Of a DNA stretch of 64,000 nt, positions 43,807 through 53,205 are shown one piece after another (the first letter of the stretch is position 1; each line of letters opens with the position of its first letter). The stretch is from Gemmatimonadota bacterium (GTDB taxonomy: Bacteria > Gemmatimonadota > Gemmatimonadetes > Longimicrobiales > Gaopeijiaceae). Location of the stretch: the NCBI GenBank assembly GCA_041390125.1, contig JAWKQN010000007.1, positions 124,001 to 188,000 on the forward strand, given 5' to 3'. The notes under the pieces were generated by a model, which had not been told where the DNA came from, searched no databases, and was given only the letters and a program-made list of their open reading frames with translations. Made by a program: the position numbers and the translations under genes.

Positions 43807-44827
43807 CAACACGCGGGTCCAGCAGGCGCTGGCGGCGCTCGCTCCGGCCATCGAGCCGTTCGAGACGGCGCTCGCTGCGACCATCGAAGAGCTCCGGGGC
43901 TTCCTGGACGCACACCGACAGGAGAACGCGGCGGGCGAGCGGGTCGGCGCCGAGCTGGGGCGGTTCGCTGCGGCCCGCATCGACCCCGAGCGCTTCTCCT
44001 CCCTGATCGCGCCGCCCACCACGACGGACGTGGAGACCCTGCACGTGGTCGAGCGGGCGCTGGACACCTTGCAGAGCCTGCGGCAACGCGGCACCGACCT
44101 GTTCTGGGCGCGGGTCACGCCCGGTGGGGATCTGCGCACCACCGTCACGGACGCGCTCGCGGACGCCGGTCGCGCCTTCGGCGTGGCGCGGGCGCTGCGG
44201 TTCGTCTGGAACGGAGTGCCCACCACCTCCCTGGACGATCCGCGCGACCCGTTCCCGCCCTCCCGGTGGAATCCGGCGGAGCGCGCGCTCGCGCCCCCGC
44301 TGGTGGTGGAGGTCGGCGGCCGGGACGTGAGCGCGGCCGGACTCGCCGACCTGCTCGAAGGGCGGCAGAAGGTGATCCTCGTGGTGGAAGGGCCGGCGCC
44401 GGTGGCGCCACTCGCCCGCCTGCTCACGCCGGACCTCCTCGTCGCGCAGGTGGGCAGAGCGGAGGCGCTCGCCGAGGTGGGGCGCTGGTCGGGTCCGGCG
44501 GTCGCGGCCTGGATGGAGCAGGGGGGCGCCCGCTTCGTGCACCGGCCGGGCGGGGCCTCGTTTCGGACGCGGGTGCAGGAGGAGGAGATCCCCGACGCAC
44601 CGACCGGCCGCGTGCTGGGCCGCGTGGCGGCCGCGCGCGAGGCCAACGACCTGGAGCACCTGCGCGAGCTGCTCACGTCTGCTCCGGCCGCGGCGCAGGT
44701 CCCCGTGATCACCGATGCGTCGGCGACGGGGACGCCGGACGCTGCTGTTGCGGTACCGACCGCCGCGCCCGCCGATCGCCTGGCGGGCTGGCTGCTGGCC
44801 CAGGCCGGACTGGCGGGCGGAGCGTGA
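43796..44827 (+). CDS. hypothetical protein between korB and rnfB
   Basis: A 343-residue protein overlapping korB by 11 bases and followed one base later by rnfB, so firmly inside the operon. There is no signal peptide, membrane segment or cysteine cluster. Residues about 1-105 are helical and may form a coiled coil (ALAATIEELRGFLDAHRQEN). Residues about 110-250 look alpha/beta (LVVEVGG, KVILVVEGPAP, DLLVAQVGRAEAL), resembling a nucleotide- or pyruvate-binding fold, but I cannot name it. VLGRVAAAREANDLEHLREL forms a C-terminal helix before an Ala-rich tail. Its position suggests a subunit or assembly helper of the oxidoreductases or Rnf. Confidence 0.7.
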   Translation: MPSDNTRVQQALAALAPAIEPFETALAATIEELRGFLDAHRQENAAGERVGAELGRFAAARIDPERFSSLIAPPTTTDVETLHVVERALDTLQSLRQRGTDLFWARVTPGGDLRTTVTDALADAGRAFGVARALRFVWNGVPTTSLDDPRDPFPPSRWNPAERALAPPLVVEVGGRDVSAAGLADLLEGRQKVILVVEGPAPVAPLARLLTPDLLVAQVGRAEALAEVGRWSGPAVAAWMEQGGARFVHRPGGASFRTRVQEEEIPDAPTGRVLGRVAAAREANDLEHLRELLTSAPAAAQVPVITDASATGTPDAAVAVPTAAPADRLAGWLLAQAGLAGGA

Positions 44828-44828
44828 C

Positions 44829-45683
44829 GTGGACGGCGCGCTCGTGCTCCAATCGGTCGCGATCCTGGGCGGCGTCGGACTGACGTTCGGCGCGCTGATC
44901 GCGCTGGCCCACAAGAAGCTGAGCGTCTGGGAGGATCCCCGGATCGACTCCCTGACGGAGCTGCTGCCGGGCGCGAACTGCGGCGCCTGCGGCTTCGCCG
45001 GGTGTCGCGCGTTCGCGGAGAGCCTGGTGGGCGGCGCCGCCGTGCCTGCGGGCTGCACCGTGATGGGATCCGCCGACGTGGACGAGGTGGCGTCCTTCCT
45101 GGGTGTGGCCGCGGGCGCCGCGGACCGGAGGATCGCCCGACTGCTCTGCGCCGGCGGCTCCGACGTGGCGCGGCGCAAGGCGGACTACTACGGGCTGGCG
45201 AGTTGCGCTGCGGCCCGCGCGGTCACCGGCGGCGGCAAGGCCTGCGCCTGGGGGTGCATCGGCCTCGGGGACTGCGCGGTCGCGTGCGACTTCGATGCCA
45301 TCGGCATGACCGCGTTCGACCTTCCTGCGGTCGACCCGGACCGCTGCACGGCCTGCGGAGACTGTGTGGAGGCATGTCCGCTGGACCTGTTCGTGCTCCT
45401 CCCGCTGGACCGGCACCTGCTCGTCCAGTGCCGCAACCTCCTGGAAGGCGACGCGGCCACGTCGGTGTGCTCGGTCGCCTGCAACGCCTGCGGTCGCTGC
45501 GTCCAGGACGCCGCACCCGGTCTCATCGAGATCCGCTCCGGCCTGGCCGTGATCGACGAGACCGCCATCGCGCAGGAGAACCCCGATGCCACGGCCCGTT
45601 GCCCCACCGGTGCCATCACCTGGGTGATGGGACGGCAGGCCTTCCCCGGTAGCGAGCCCCGACTCGACGAGGCGGTTGCATGA
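44829..45683 (+). CDS. rnfB: Rnf complex electron-transfer subunit RnfB
   Basis: A 284-residue Fe-S protein. Residues 1-26 are a membrane anchor. The Fe-S domain shared by RnfB proteins follows: LLPGANCGACGFAGC with Cys51, 54, 59 and Cys76. Cys139, 143, 149 and 153 form a second set, Cys173, 176, 179 and 183 (DRCTACGDCVEACP) a third, and Cys214, 218, 221 and 224 with Cys258 (RCPTG) a fourth. This is more clusters than the roughly 190-residue gamma-proteobacterial RnfB and is like the long RnfB of acetogens. RnfB is the ferredoxin entry point of the complex. The GTG start has ggag six bases upstream. Here it is separated from the rnfC-A block by nifJ. Confidence 0.92.
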   Translation: MDGALVLQSVAILGGVGLTFGALIALAHKKLSVWEDPRIDSLTELLPGANCGACGFAGCRAFAESLVGGAAVPAGCTVMGSADVDEVASFLGVAAGAADRRIARLLCAGGSDVARRKADYYGLASCAAARAVTGGGKACAWGCIGLGDCAVACDFDAIGMTAFDLPAVDPDRCTACGDCVEACPLDLFVLLPLDRHLLVQCRNLLEGDAATSVCSVACNACGRCVQDAAPGLIEIRSGLAVIDETAIAQENPDATARCPTGAITWVMGRQAFPGSEPRLDEAVA

Positions 45684-48600
45684 TGGACCTGTTCCGGAAG
45701 AAGCACCCCGAGGTCTCGCCCGCCGAGCCTGCGCCGTTCCCCGGCCATCTCGAGGCCACCGACGGCAGTGCCGCGGTCGTGGCGATGGAGACGGCGGCGA
45801 GCGAGGCGGCCGGTGCCTACCCGATCACGCCGTCCACGCAGATGGGCGAGGGATGGGCCCAGGCCGTGGCGGCCGGACAGACCAACGTCAACGGACGGCG
45901 CCTGCTGTTCTTCGAGCCGGAAGGGGAGCACGCGGCCGCGGCGGTGACCGCCGGCCTCAGCATGATGGGTCTGCGCGCGACCAACTTCTCGAGCGGGCAG
46001 GGGATCGCCTACATGCACGAGTCGTTGTACGCGGCGGCGGGGAAGCGGCTCACGTACGTGCTGAACGTGGCGGCCCGCGCCATGACCAAACAGGCGCTCA
46101 ACGTCCACGCGGGGCACGACGACTATCACGCGGTCGACGACAGCGGGTTCTTCCAGCTCTTCGCCAAGAACGTGCAGGAAGCGGCCGACCTCACGCTGAT
46201 CGCGCACCGGATCGCCGAGCTGTCGCTCACGCCGGGCATCTCCGCCCAGGACGGCTTCCTCACCAGCCATGTGATCGAATCCCTGCTGTTGCCCGAGCGG
46301 GAGCTGGTCAAGGCCTACCTGGGGGACCCGGCCGACCGGATCGACTCCCCCACGCCCGCGCAGCGGCTGGTGTACGGGCCCACCCGCAGGCGCATCCCGG
46401 AGCTCTTCGACTTCGACTATCCCGCCATGTTCGGCGTGGTGCAGAACCAGGAGAGCTACGCCCAGGGCGTGGCCGCCCAGCGGCCGTTCTACTTCGACCA
46501 CGTGGCGGCCCTGGCCGACCGGGCGTTCGACGAGTACGCCGCCTTGAGCGGTCGTCGCTACGCCCGGGCCACCGGCTACCGCATGGAGGACGCCGAATAC
46601 GTCCTGGCGGGACAGGGCTCCGTCGTGTGGAACGCCGAGGCGCTGGCGGATCATCTGCGGACCACGCGCGGCCTGAAGGTGGGCGTGCTCAACCTCACGA
46701 TGTTCCGCCCGTTCCCCTGTGATCAGGTGAGCGCGTGGCTGCGGGGCCGGAGGGCGGTGACGGTGCTGGAGCGCGTGGATCAGCCGCTGGCGGCCGATCC
46801 TCCTCTGCTGCGCGAGATCCGCAGCGCGCTGGGCCAGGGCGTCGAGAACGGCCGGGCCCGCGGCGCCCAGCCGTACCCGGGGGTCGCGGCGCTCGCGCCG
46901 GACGAGGTCCCGGACTTCTACGCGGGCGGCTTCGGCTTCGGGAGCCGCGACCTGCAGCCCGGCGACCTGCTCGCCGCGGTGGAGAACATGCTGGAAGGCG
47001 GCGCCCAACGTCGGCACTTCTACCTGGGCATCGACTTCATCGACCGGGAGACGCGGGCGCCGAAGCTGCAGATCTGGCAGCAGGAGCTGCTGGACGCCTA
47101 CCCGCACCTCGAGCAACTCGCGCTGCCCGCAGCCGCGGACCTGGATCTGCTCCCCCAGGACTCGATCGCGATCCGCATCCACTCGGTCGGCGGTTGGGGC
47201 GCGATCACGATGGGGAAGAACCTCGCGCTCACGGCGTTCGAGCTGGCCGGCCTGCACGTGAAGGCGAACCCGAAGTACGGGTCCGAGAAGAAGGGACAGC
47301 CCACGAACTTCTACGCCGTGCTGGCGCGCGAGCCCATCCGCATCAACGCCGAGCTCAAGCACGTCGACGTGGTGCTCTCTCCCGACCCGAACGTCTTCCG
47401 CTCCACCGATCCGCTGGCCGGGTTCAACCCGGGCGGTGCCTTCGTCATCCAGAGCGATCTGCCCACCGACCAGGTCTGGGCGTCCCTCCCGGTGGCTGCG
47501 CAGCGCACCATCGTGGACAAGGGGCTGCGCCTCTATGCGTTCGACGCGTTCCGCATCGCGGCAGAGGAGGCGACCGACGCGGAGCTGCGCTACCGCATGC
47601 AGGGCGTTGCGTTCATGGGGGCCTTCTTCCGGGTCTCCCCGCTCGCGGAGCGGGAAGGCTTGAGCGAAGAGGCGCTCTTCGACGGCATCCGCGGGCAGAT
47701 CGAGAAGAAGTTCGGCAAGCTCGGCGCGCGCGTGGTCGAGGACAACCTGCGGGTGATCCGTCGTGGCTTCGACGAGGTGCGCCCGGTGCCCCATGGCCCG
47801 GTCGGACAGGACGAGCCCGGCGCCCACGTGCTGCCGGGCCTGCCGTCCCTGTTGGACGTGCCCGCGGCCAAGCCTGGGGTGGGCAATCCCGGACGGTTCT
47901 GGGAGCAGGTCTGCGCGTACTGCGCCACGACGGGCAAGGACGGCATCGCGGACCCGTTCGCCGCCCACGCCGTCATCCCGGCGGCGACGAGCACCGTGCG
48001 CGACATGACCAACATCCGCTTCGAAGTCCCGGACTTCGTGGCGGACAAGTGCACGGGCTGCAGTCAATGCTGGATGCAGTGCCCGGACGCGGCGATCCCG
48101 GGCCTGGTGACGTCCGTGGAGGACGCGCTGCAGGCGGCCATCCGCACCGCTGCCAACGGCACGCCGCTCAATCGCCTGAAGCCCCTGACCCCGCACCTGG
48201 CCAAGGAGTCGCGCAAGATCCTGCAGGGCGTCGGCATGCGGTCGTTCGCCGACGCGGTGGCGGCGGCCTACGACAACGTGGCCGGCAAGCTGAAGTGGGA
48301 TCCGGAGCGCCGGAAGGCCCTGGACGAGGAGTGGGCCGCCGCCTACGGCGTGCTGGCGGACTTCCCCTTCGCGCGCACGGCGCCGTTCTTCGACGTGCCC
48401 GAGAAGAAGGAGAAGGGCAGCGGGGGCCTGCTCTCCATCACCGTGAACCCCGAAGCCTGCAAGGGCTGCAACATCTGCGTGGACGTCTGCCCGGAAGGCG
48501 CGCTCATCACGGTGCGTCAGGACGAGGCCATCGTGGAGCGCCTGCGCAGGAACTGGCAACTCTGGGAGAACCTGCCGGATACGGACGATCGCTACATCAA

Positions 48601-50788
48601 CGTCCGCAATGTGGAACAGGGCATCGGCGTGCTGCCCACGCTCCTGCTCAAGAAGAAGAACTACCGCTCCATGGCGGGCGGCGACGGAGCCTGCATGGGC
48701 TGCGGCGAGAAGACCGCGGTCCATGTGCTGGTGTCGACGATCGAAGGGCTCATGCAGCCGCGCGCGGAAGCCTTCGTCAAGCGGCTGGACGGTCTGGTCG
48801 GTTCGCTGGAGGAGCGCGCCCGTGCCCTGGTGGCGGCGGACGCCGACCTGGACGCGCCCGGCGCCGCGGACGGCGCGCTGGCCGTGGAGGCGTCCCCCGC
48901 GCACCGCGAGCGCCTGGCCCTGCTGCTCCGCACCCGCGACCGGCTGAAGGACCTGCGCTGGCGGTACGTGGAGGGGCCTGGCGGGCGCGGCCGCGCCCAC
49001 ATGGGGATCAGCAACTCCACCGGCTGTTCGTCCGTGTGGGGCAGCACCTATCCCTACAACCCGTATCCCTTCCCCTGGGTGAACCACCTCTTCCAGGACG
49101 CGCCGTCGGTGGCCATCGGCATCTTCGAGGGCCAGATGCGGAAGATGGCGGACAACTTCATCGAGGTCCGGCGCGCGGAGGGGTTGGTCGCCGACACCTA
49201 CGACGCCGAACGGGACGAGGCGTTCTTCGAGGCCTTCTCGTGGAAGGACTTCTCGGACGCCGAGTTCCACCTGTGCCCGCCGGTGCTCGCCATGGGTGGG
49301 GATGGGGCCATGCTGGACATCGGCTTCCAGAACCTTTCCCGGCTGCTCGCGTCCGGGAAGCCGATCCGCGTGGTGGTGCTGGACACCCAGGTCTACTCGA
49401 ACACGGGGGGGCAATCCTGCACCTCCGGGTTCACCGGCCAGGTGGCCGACATGGCCGGCTACGGGAAGGCGCAGCACGGAAAGACCGAGACCCGCAAGGA
49501 GCTCGCGCTCATCGCGCTGGCGCATCGGGGCGCCTACGTGCTGCAGACCTCCCAGGCGGCGCCTTCGCACATGATGCAGGGCATCCTGCGCGGCCTGAAC
49601 GCGCGGCGCCCCGCCGTCTTCAACATCTATACGCCCTGTCCGGTCGAGCACGGGGTCGCCGACGAGTGGGCGCCCCACTCGGCGCGCCTCGCGCTCGAGA
49701 GCCGGGCCTTCCCGTTCCTGGTGTACGACCCGGACGCCGGGCCCAGCGTGGCGGAGTGCCTCACCCTCGACGGCAACCCGTCGGTGGAGGACGTGTGGCC
49801 CACGTACACGTTGCGCTACCAGGAGGACGGGGAGGAGCGCACGCTGGAGGTGCCGCTCACGATCGCCGACTGGGCCGCGACGGAAGGACGCTTCAAGAAG
49901 CACTTCAAGCCCTTGAAGCCGAGCGAGTGGGAGGGTTCGCATCTCGTGCCCTTCGCCGAGCTGGTGGCCACGGCGCCCGAGGACCGGGTGGGGAAGACGC
50001 CGTGGATCCATACGCTCGGGCCCGACGGGCGGCTGGAACGCCTGGCCACGACGCACGAGATGGTCGCGCTCGCCGACGACCGCCTGCGCTTCTGGGATCA
50101 GCTGAAGGAGTTGGCGGGGCTCGAGGTGTCGAGTCGGGTGCGCCAGGGCGTCAGCCGGGCGTTGGAGCAGGAGTTCGACGCGCGCCTGCAGGCGCTGACG
50201 GCCGACTACGAGACCCGCCTGGCGGAGCTCAAGGCCAGCTACCCCCGGGTGGTGGCGCGGCGGCTGGCGGAAGGGCTGCTGGCGGGCGGACCCGACCGGA
50301 CGGTGGCGGAGCTGCTGGACGCGGCCGCGAACGCCGTGCCGGTCGGACCCGTCGCATTCGCGGACGATGCGCTGAACGGCGGGTTCGCGGGTGGACCCGT
50401 CGGAGGTGTCGCGGCGCCGGTGCCCGCGCCGGCGGAGTCGATGCCCGTCCCTGCCGCGCCATCCGCCGCCCCTGTGCCGTCGACACCGGCCGCTCCACCA
50501 ACCCCGACGGCGCCGGCCGAGGAGGAGGACGACGAGCTCACCATGGGTCCCTACATCGAGACGGACCTGTGCACGAGCTGCAACGAGTGCATCAACATCA
50601 ACAAGCGGATGTTCGGCTACAACGACACCAAGCAGGCGTTCATCCAGGATCCGAAGGCCGGGACGTTCGCCGAGCTGGTGCGGGCCGCCGAGCAGTGCCC
50701 GGCCGGCATCATCCATCCGGGCACGCCGCTGGACCCGAACGAGCCCGACCTGGACAAGTGGCGCGCGCGCGCGGAGCCGTTCCTGTGA
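45680..50788 (+). CDS. nifJ: pyruvate:ferredoxin (flavodoxin) oxidoreductase, long fused form with C-terminal ferredoxin domain
   Basis: A 1,702-residue single-chain 2-oxoacid oxidoreductase; most PFORs have about 1,170-1,230. The order is: alpha domain with GAYPITPSTQMGEGW near 47; gamma domain with HSVGGWGAITMGKNL near 500; two ferredoxin-like clusters, CTGCSQCWMQCP near 790 and CKGCNICVDVCP near 925; beta domain with ACMGCGEKTA near 1003, STGCSSVWGSTYPYNPYPF near 1115 and MGGDGAMLDIGFQNL ... VYSNTGGQ near 1205-1240. Beyond the beta domain come about 330 extra residues: a helical part, a coiled coil near 1495-1535, a Pro/Ala linker near 1573-1614, and a final domain with CTSCNEC near 1630 and EQCPAG near 1675, a one-cluster ferredoxin. 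The ATG overlaps the rnfB stop. Confidence 0.93.
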   Translation: MMDLFRKKHPEVSPAEPAPFPGHLEATDGSAAVVAMETAASEAAGAYPITPSTQMGEGWAQAVAAGQTNVNGRRLLFFEPEGEHAAAAVTAGLSMMGLRATNFSSGQGIAYMHESLYAAAGKRLTYVLNVAARAMTKQALNVHAGHDDYHAVDDSGFFQLFAKNVQEAADLTLIAHRIAELSLTPGISAQDGFLTSHVIESLLLPERELVKAYLGDPADRIDSPTPAQRLVYGPTRRRIPELFDFDYPAMFGVVQNQESYAQGVAAQRPFYFDHVAALADRAFDEYAALSGRRYARATGYRMEDAEYVLAGQGSVVWNAEALADHLRTTRGLKVGVLNLTMFRPFPCDQVSAWLRGRRAVTVLERVDQPLAADPPLLREIRSALGQGVENGRARGAQPYPGVAALAPDEVPDFYAGGFGFGSRDLQPGDLLAAVENMLEGGAQRRHFYLGIDFIDRETRAPKLQIWQQELLDAYPHLEQLALPAAADLDLLPQDSIAIRIHSVGGWGAITMGKNLALTAFELAGLHVKANPKYGSEKKGQPTNFYAVLAREPIRINAELKHVDVVLSPDPNVFRSTDPLAGFNPGGAFVIQSDLPTDQVWASLPVAAQRTIVDKGLRLYAFDAFRIAAEEATDAELRYRMQGVAFMGAFFRVSPLAEREGLSEEALFDGIRGQIEKKFGKLGARVVEDNLRVIRRGFDEVRPVPHGPVGQDEPGAHVLPGLPSLLDVPAAKPGVGNPGRFWEQVCAYCATTGKDGIADPFAAHAVIPAATSTVRDMTNIRFEVPDFVADKCTGCSQCWMQCPDAAIPGLVTSVEDALQAAIRTAANGTPLNRLKPLTPHLAKESRKILQGVGMRSFADAVAAAYDNVAGKLKWDPERRKALDEEWAAAYGVLADFPFARTAPFFDVPEKKEKGSGGLLSITVNPEACKGCNICVDVCPEGALITVRQDEAIVERLRRNWQLWENLPDTDDRYINVRNVEQGIGVLPTLLLKKKNYRSMAGGDGACMGCGEKTAVHVLVSTIEGLMQPRAEAFVKRLDGLVGSLEERARALVAADADLDAPGAADGALAVEASPAHRERLALLLRTRDRLKDLRWRYVEGPGGRGRAHMGISNSTGCSSVWGSTYPYNPYPFPWVNHLFQDAPSVAIGIFEGQMRKMADNFIEVRRAEGLVADTYDAERDEAFFEAFSWKDFSDAEFHLCPPVLAMGGDGAMLDIGFQNLSRLLASGKPIRVVVLDTQVYSNTGGQSCTSGFTGQVADMAGYGKAQHGKTETRKELALIALAHRGAYVLQTSQAAPSHMMQGILRGLNARRPAVFNIYTPCPVEHGVADEWAPHSARLALESRAFPFLVYDPDAGPSVAECLTLDGNPSVEDVWPTYTLRYQEDGEERTLEVPLTIADWAATEGRFKKHFKPLKPSEWEGSHLVPFAELVATAPEDRVGKTPWIHTLGPDGRLERLATTHEMVALADDRLRFWDQLKELAGLEVSSRVRQGVSRALEQEFDARLQALTADYETRLAELKASYPRVVARRLAEGLLAGGPDRTVAELLDAAANAVPVGPVAFADDALNGGFAGGPVGGVAAPVPAPAESMPVPAAPSAAPVPSTPAAPPTPTAPAEEEDDELTMGPYIETDLCTSCNECININKRMFGYNDTKQAFIQDPKAGTFAELVRAAEQCPAGIIHPGTPLDPNEPDLDKWRARAEPFL

Positions 50789-50878
50789 GCGGCTGCGCGG
50801 GAAGGCGCCACTCCGTGCGCCGTCGGCACGTAACGCTGCCCGATCCACCCTCGCACGCGGCCCCGGAGGCGCGCTGAC

Positions 50879-52207
50879 GTGTTCTCCCGCGCCACCTTCC
50901 GCCACGGCGTCCACCCGCCCGACTCCAAGTCGCTCACCGAGCGGCTGCCGGTGCGTCGCCTGCGCTTCCCTGAGGAGGTGGTGCTGCCCGTCCGTCAGCA
51001 CGCCGGCCGGCCCGCGCGGCCGCTGGTGCAGAAGGGCGACCGGGTGGAGCGAGGAGACAAGGTGGCCGAGGCGGACGGCTACGTCTCGGTGCCCATCCAC
51101 GCCTCGGTGGCCGGCACGGTGACGGACGTCGGCTGGTGGCCGCATCCGGATGGGACGGTGGACACGGCGGTGCGGATCCGCTCCGACCGCTTCTCCCCCC
51201 AGATCCCCCGACCCCGCCTGGTGCCCCACTGGGAAGGCCTGACCCCACAGGAGGTGGTGCAGGCCGTGCAGAACGCCGGTGTGGTCGGGCTCGGCGGTGC
51301 GGCGTTTCCCACGCACGTGAAGCTGCTCCCGCCCGACGGCCTGAAGGTGGAGCTGCTCCTGGTGAATGGCGCGGAGTGCGAGCCCTATCTCACCACCGAC
51401 CACCGCACCATGGTGGAGTATCCCGAGCGCGTGCACTTCGGCATCCGGATCATGCTGCACACCCTCGGTGCGCCGCGCGCGGTGATCGGCGTCGAACGCA
51501 ACAAGCCGGACGCCATCGAGCGCCTGCGTGCCACGCAGCCGGCGGACCTGGACATCGAGATCCTCCCTCTGACCGTCAAGTATCCGCAAGGCGCGGAGAA
51601 GATGCTCATCAAGACCGTGACGGGAAGGGAGGTGCCGTCCGGCAAGCTGCCCGCGCACGTGGGCACGGTCGTGCAGAACGTGGGATCCATCGCGGCCATC
51701 GCGGAGATCTTCGAGACCGGGCTGCCGTTGATCGAGCGCGTCGTGACCGTGACGGGTCCGGGCGTGGTGGAACCGCACAACCTGATCGTGCCGGTGGGCA
51801 CGAAGCTGCGGGACCTGCTCGACCAGTGCGGGGGCCTCACCCCGGACGCGGCCGAGATCGTCTTCGGCGGCCCCATGATGGGGACCTGTCAGCCCGACCT
51901 GGACGTCCCGCTGCTCAAGGGCACGACCGGTGTGGTCGTCCTCACCGAGCGGGAGGTCAAGCCCAAGCGCACGTATCCCTGCATCCGCTGCGGGCACTGC
52001 CTCGACGCCTGCCCGGTGTTCCTGAATCCGCAGCGGCTGGGATCGCTGGCGCAGGCGGCACGGTGGGAGGAGATGGAGCAGGCGCACCTGCTCGACTGCA
52101 TGCTGTGCGGCTGCTGCTCCTACGTGTGCCCGAGCAACATCCCGCTCTCGCAGATGTTCTCGCTCGCCAAGACCGGCCTGAAGAAGCGCAAGGCGAGGTC
52201 CGCATGA
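50879..52207 (+). CDS. rnfC: Rnf complex subunit RnfC
   Basis: A 442-residue peripheral subunit thought to bind FMN and NADH. The N-terminus FRHGVHPPDSKSLT is typical, followed by a lipoyl-like hammerhead (GYVSVPIHASVAGTV). The NADH/FMN domain has VQNAGVVGLGGAAFPTHVKL and LVNGAECEPYLTTDHR. Two [4Fe-4S] motifs close the protein: Cys368, 371, 374, 378 (CIRCGHCLDACP) and Cys407, 410, 413, 417 (CMLCGCCSYVCP). The start is a GTG at 50879 with ggagg 9 bases upstream; a 90-base gap after nifJ contains no other gene. It overlaps rnfD by ATGA. Confidence 0.96.
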   Translation: MFSRATFRHGVHPPDSKSLTERLPVRRLRFPEEVVLPVRQHAGRPARPLVQKGDRVERGDKVAEADGYVSVPIHASVAGTVTDVGWWPHPDGTVDTAVRIRSDRFSPQIPRPRLVPHWEGLTPQEVVQAVQNAGVVGLGGAAFPTHVKLLPPDGLKVELLLVNGAECEPYLTTDHRTMVEYPERVHFGIRIMLHTLGAPRAVIGVERNKPDAIERLRATQPADLDIEILPLTVKYPQGAEKMLIKTVTGREVPSGKLPAHVGTVVQNVGSIAAIAEIFETGLPLIERVVTVTGPGVVEPHNLIVPVGTKLRDLLDQCGGLTPDAAEIVFGGPMMGTCQPDLDVPLLKGTTGVVVLTEREVKPKRTYPCIRCGHCLDACPVFLNPQRLGSLAQAARWEEMEQAHLLDCMLCGCCSYVCPSNIPLSQMFSLAKTGLKKRKARSA

Positions 52208-53205
52208 GTGACCTGCGACTGGAGCTCACGGCCGCGCCCCACCTCAAGGCGCCCGATTCCACGGCCCGCATCATGTGGCACGTGGTGGGCAGCCTGGTGC
52301 CCGTGCTGGCCGTGGCCGTGTGGTACTTCGGACCGAGCGCGCTGCTCGTCGTCGCGGCCGCCACCCTGGGCGCCGTCGGCACCGAGCGCGTGTTCGGCCG
52401 CGGCGGCACCCTGGCGGACGGCTCCGCCGCCATCACCGGGCTGTTGCTGGGCCTCACGCTGCCCCCGGGCCTTCCGCTGTGGATGGCCTTCCTGGGCGGT
52501 GCGTTCGGGATCGGCTTCGGCAAGCTCATCTTCGGCGGGCTGGGCCAGAACGTCTTCAATCCGGCTCTGCTGGGTCGCGCGTTCCTGCAGGCCGCCTTCC
52601 CGATCGCCATCACCACCTGGCCGGCGCAGCCGGAGTCCTGGTGGGCGCTGCGCGGCCCCACGTTCGCGCTCCCGCTCTTCACCGGCGCCACGCCCGATCT
52701 GATCACGGAAGCCACGCCGTTGGGTGCGTTCAAGTTCGAGCGGGCGGGAACGGCGCTGCCGGACCTGATGCTCGGCAGCACGGGTGGCTCGCTGGGCGAG
52801 ACCGCCGGCGTGGTCATCCTGGTCTGCGGCGCGTACCTGGCGCTCCGCAACTATCTGAACTGGCGCATCCCCGCGGGGATCTTCCTCACGGTGGGTCTGC
52901 TCTCCGGTGCGCTCCACCTCGTGGATGCCGCCCGCTACCCCGATCCGCTCTTCATGCTCTTCAGCGGCGGCCTGATCCTGGGTGCGGTCTACATGGCCAC
53001 CGACATGGTGACGTCCCCCGTCACGAATGCGGGCGCCTGGATCTTCGCCGCGGGCATCGGCGCGCTCGTGGTGCTCATCCGCACGTGGGGAGGCCTCCCG
53101 GAAGGTGTGATGTACGCCATCCTGCTGATGAATGCGCTCGTACCGTTCATCAACCGGGCCACACAACCGCGGGTGTTCGGGCACGCGCATCGGGGGGCCG
53201 CATGA
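52204..53205 (+). CDS. rnfD: Rnf complex membrane subunit RnfD
   Basis: A 333-residue protein with about nine to ten membrane helices, homologous to NqrB. It begins with the cytoplasmic APHLKAPDSTARIMWHV. GSAAITGLLLGLTLPPGLP and KLIFGGLGQNVFNPALLGRA are the strongest family motifs. SPVTNAGAWIFAAGIGAL lies near the end. In this family an FMN is bound covalently to a Ser/Thr in a loop; ATPLGAFKFERAG near residue 180 corresponds to the 'ATPL' element where the flavin attaches. It forms part of the ion-translocating core with RnfA, RnfE and RnfG. ATGA overlaps on both sides show tight coupling. Confidence 0.95.
   Translation: MSDLRLELTAAPHLKAPDSTARIMWHVVGSLVPVLAVAVWYFGPSALLVVAAATLGAVGTERVFGRGGTLADGSAAITGLLLGLTLPPGLPLWMAFLGGAFGIGFGKLIFGGLGQNVFNPALLGRAFLQAAFPIAITTWPAQPESWWALRGPTFALPLFTGATPDLITEATPLGAFKFERAGTALPDLMLGSTGGSLGETAGVVILVCGAYLALRNYLNWRIPAGIFLTVGLLSGALHLVDAARYPDPLFMLFSGGLILGAVYMATDMVTSPVTNAGAWIFAAGIGALVVLIRTWGGLPEGVMYAILLMNALVPFINRATQPRVFGHAHRGAA

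Noticed and set aside
45680..50788. nifJ as evidence of nitrogen fixation
   Set aside because: The gene name is traditional for PFOR; no nif structural or regulatory gene is in the window.
45188..52087. A continuous 2,299-codon open frame on the minus strand across rnfB, nifJ and rnfC
   Set aside because: Its translation is Arg/His/Gly/Gln/Val-rich with no motif and no family pattern; it mirrors the GC-rich third positions of the true genes on the other strand.
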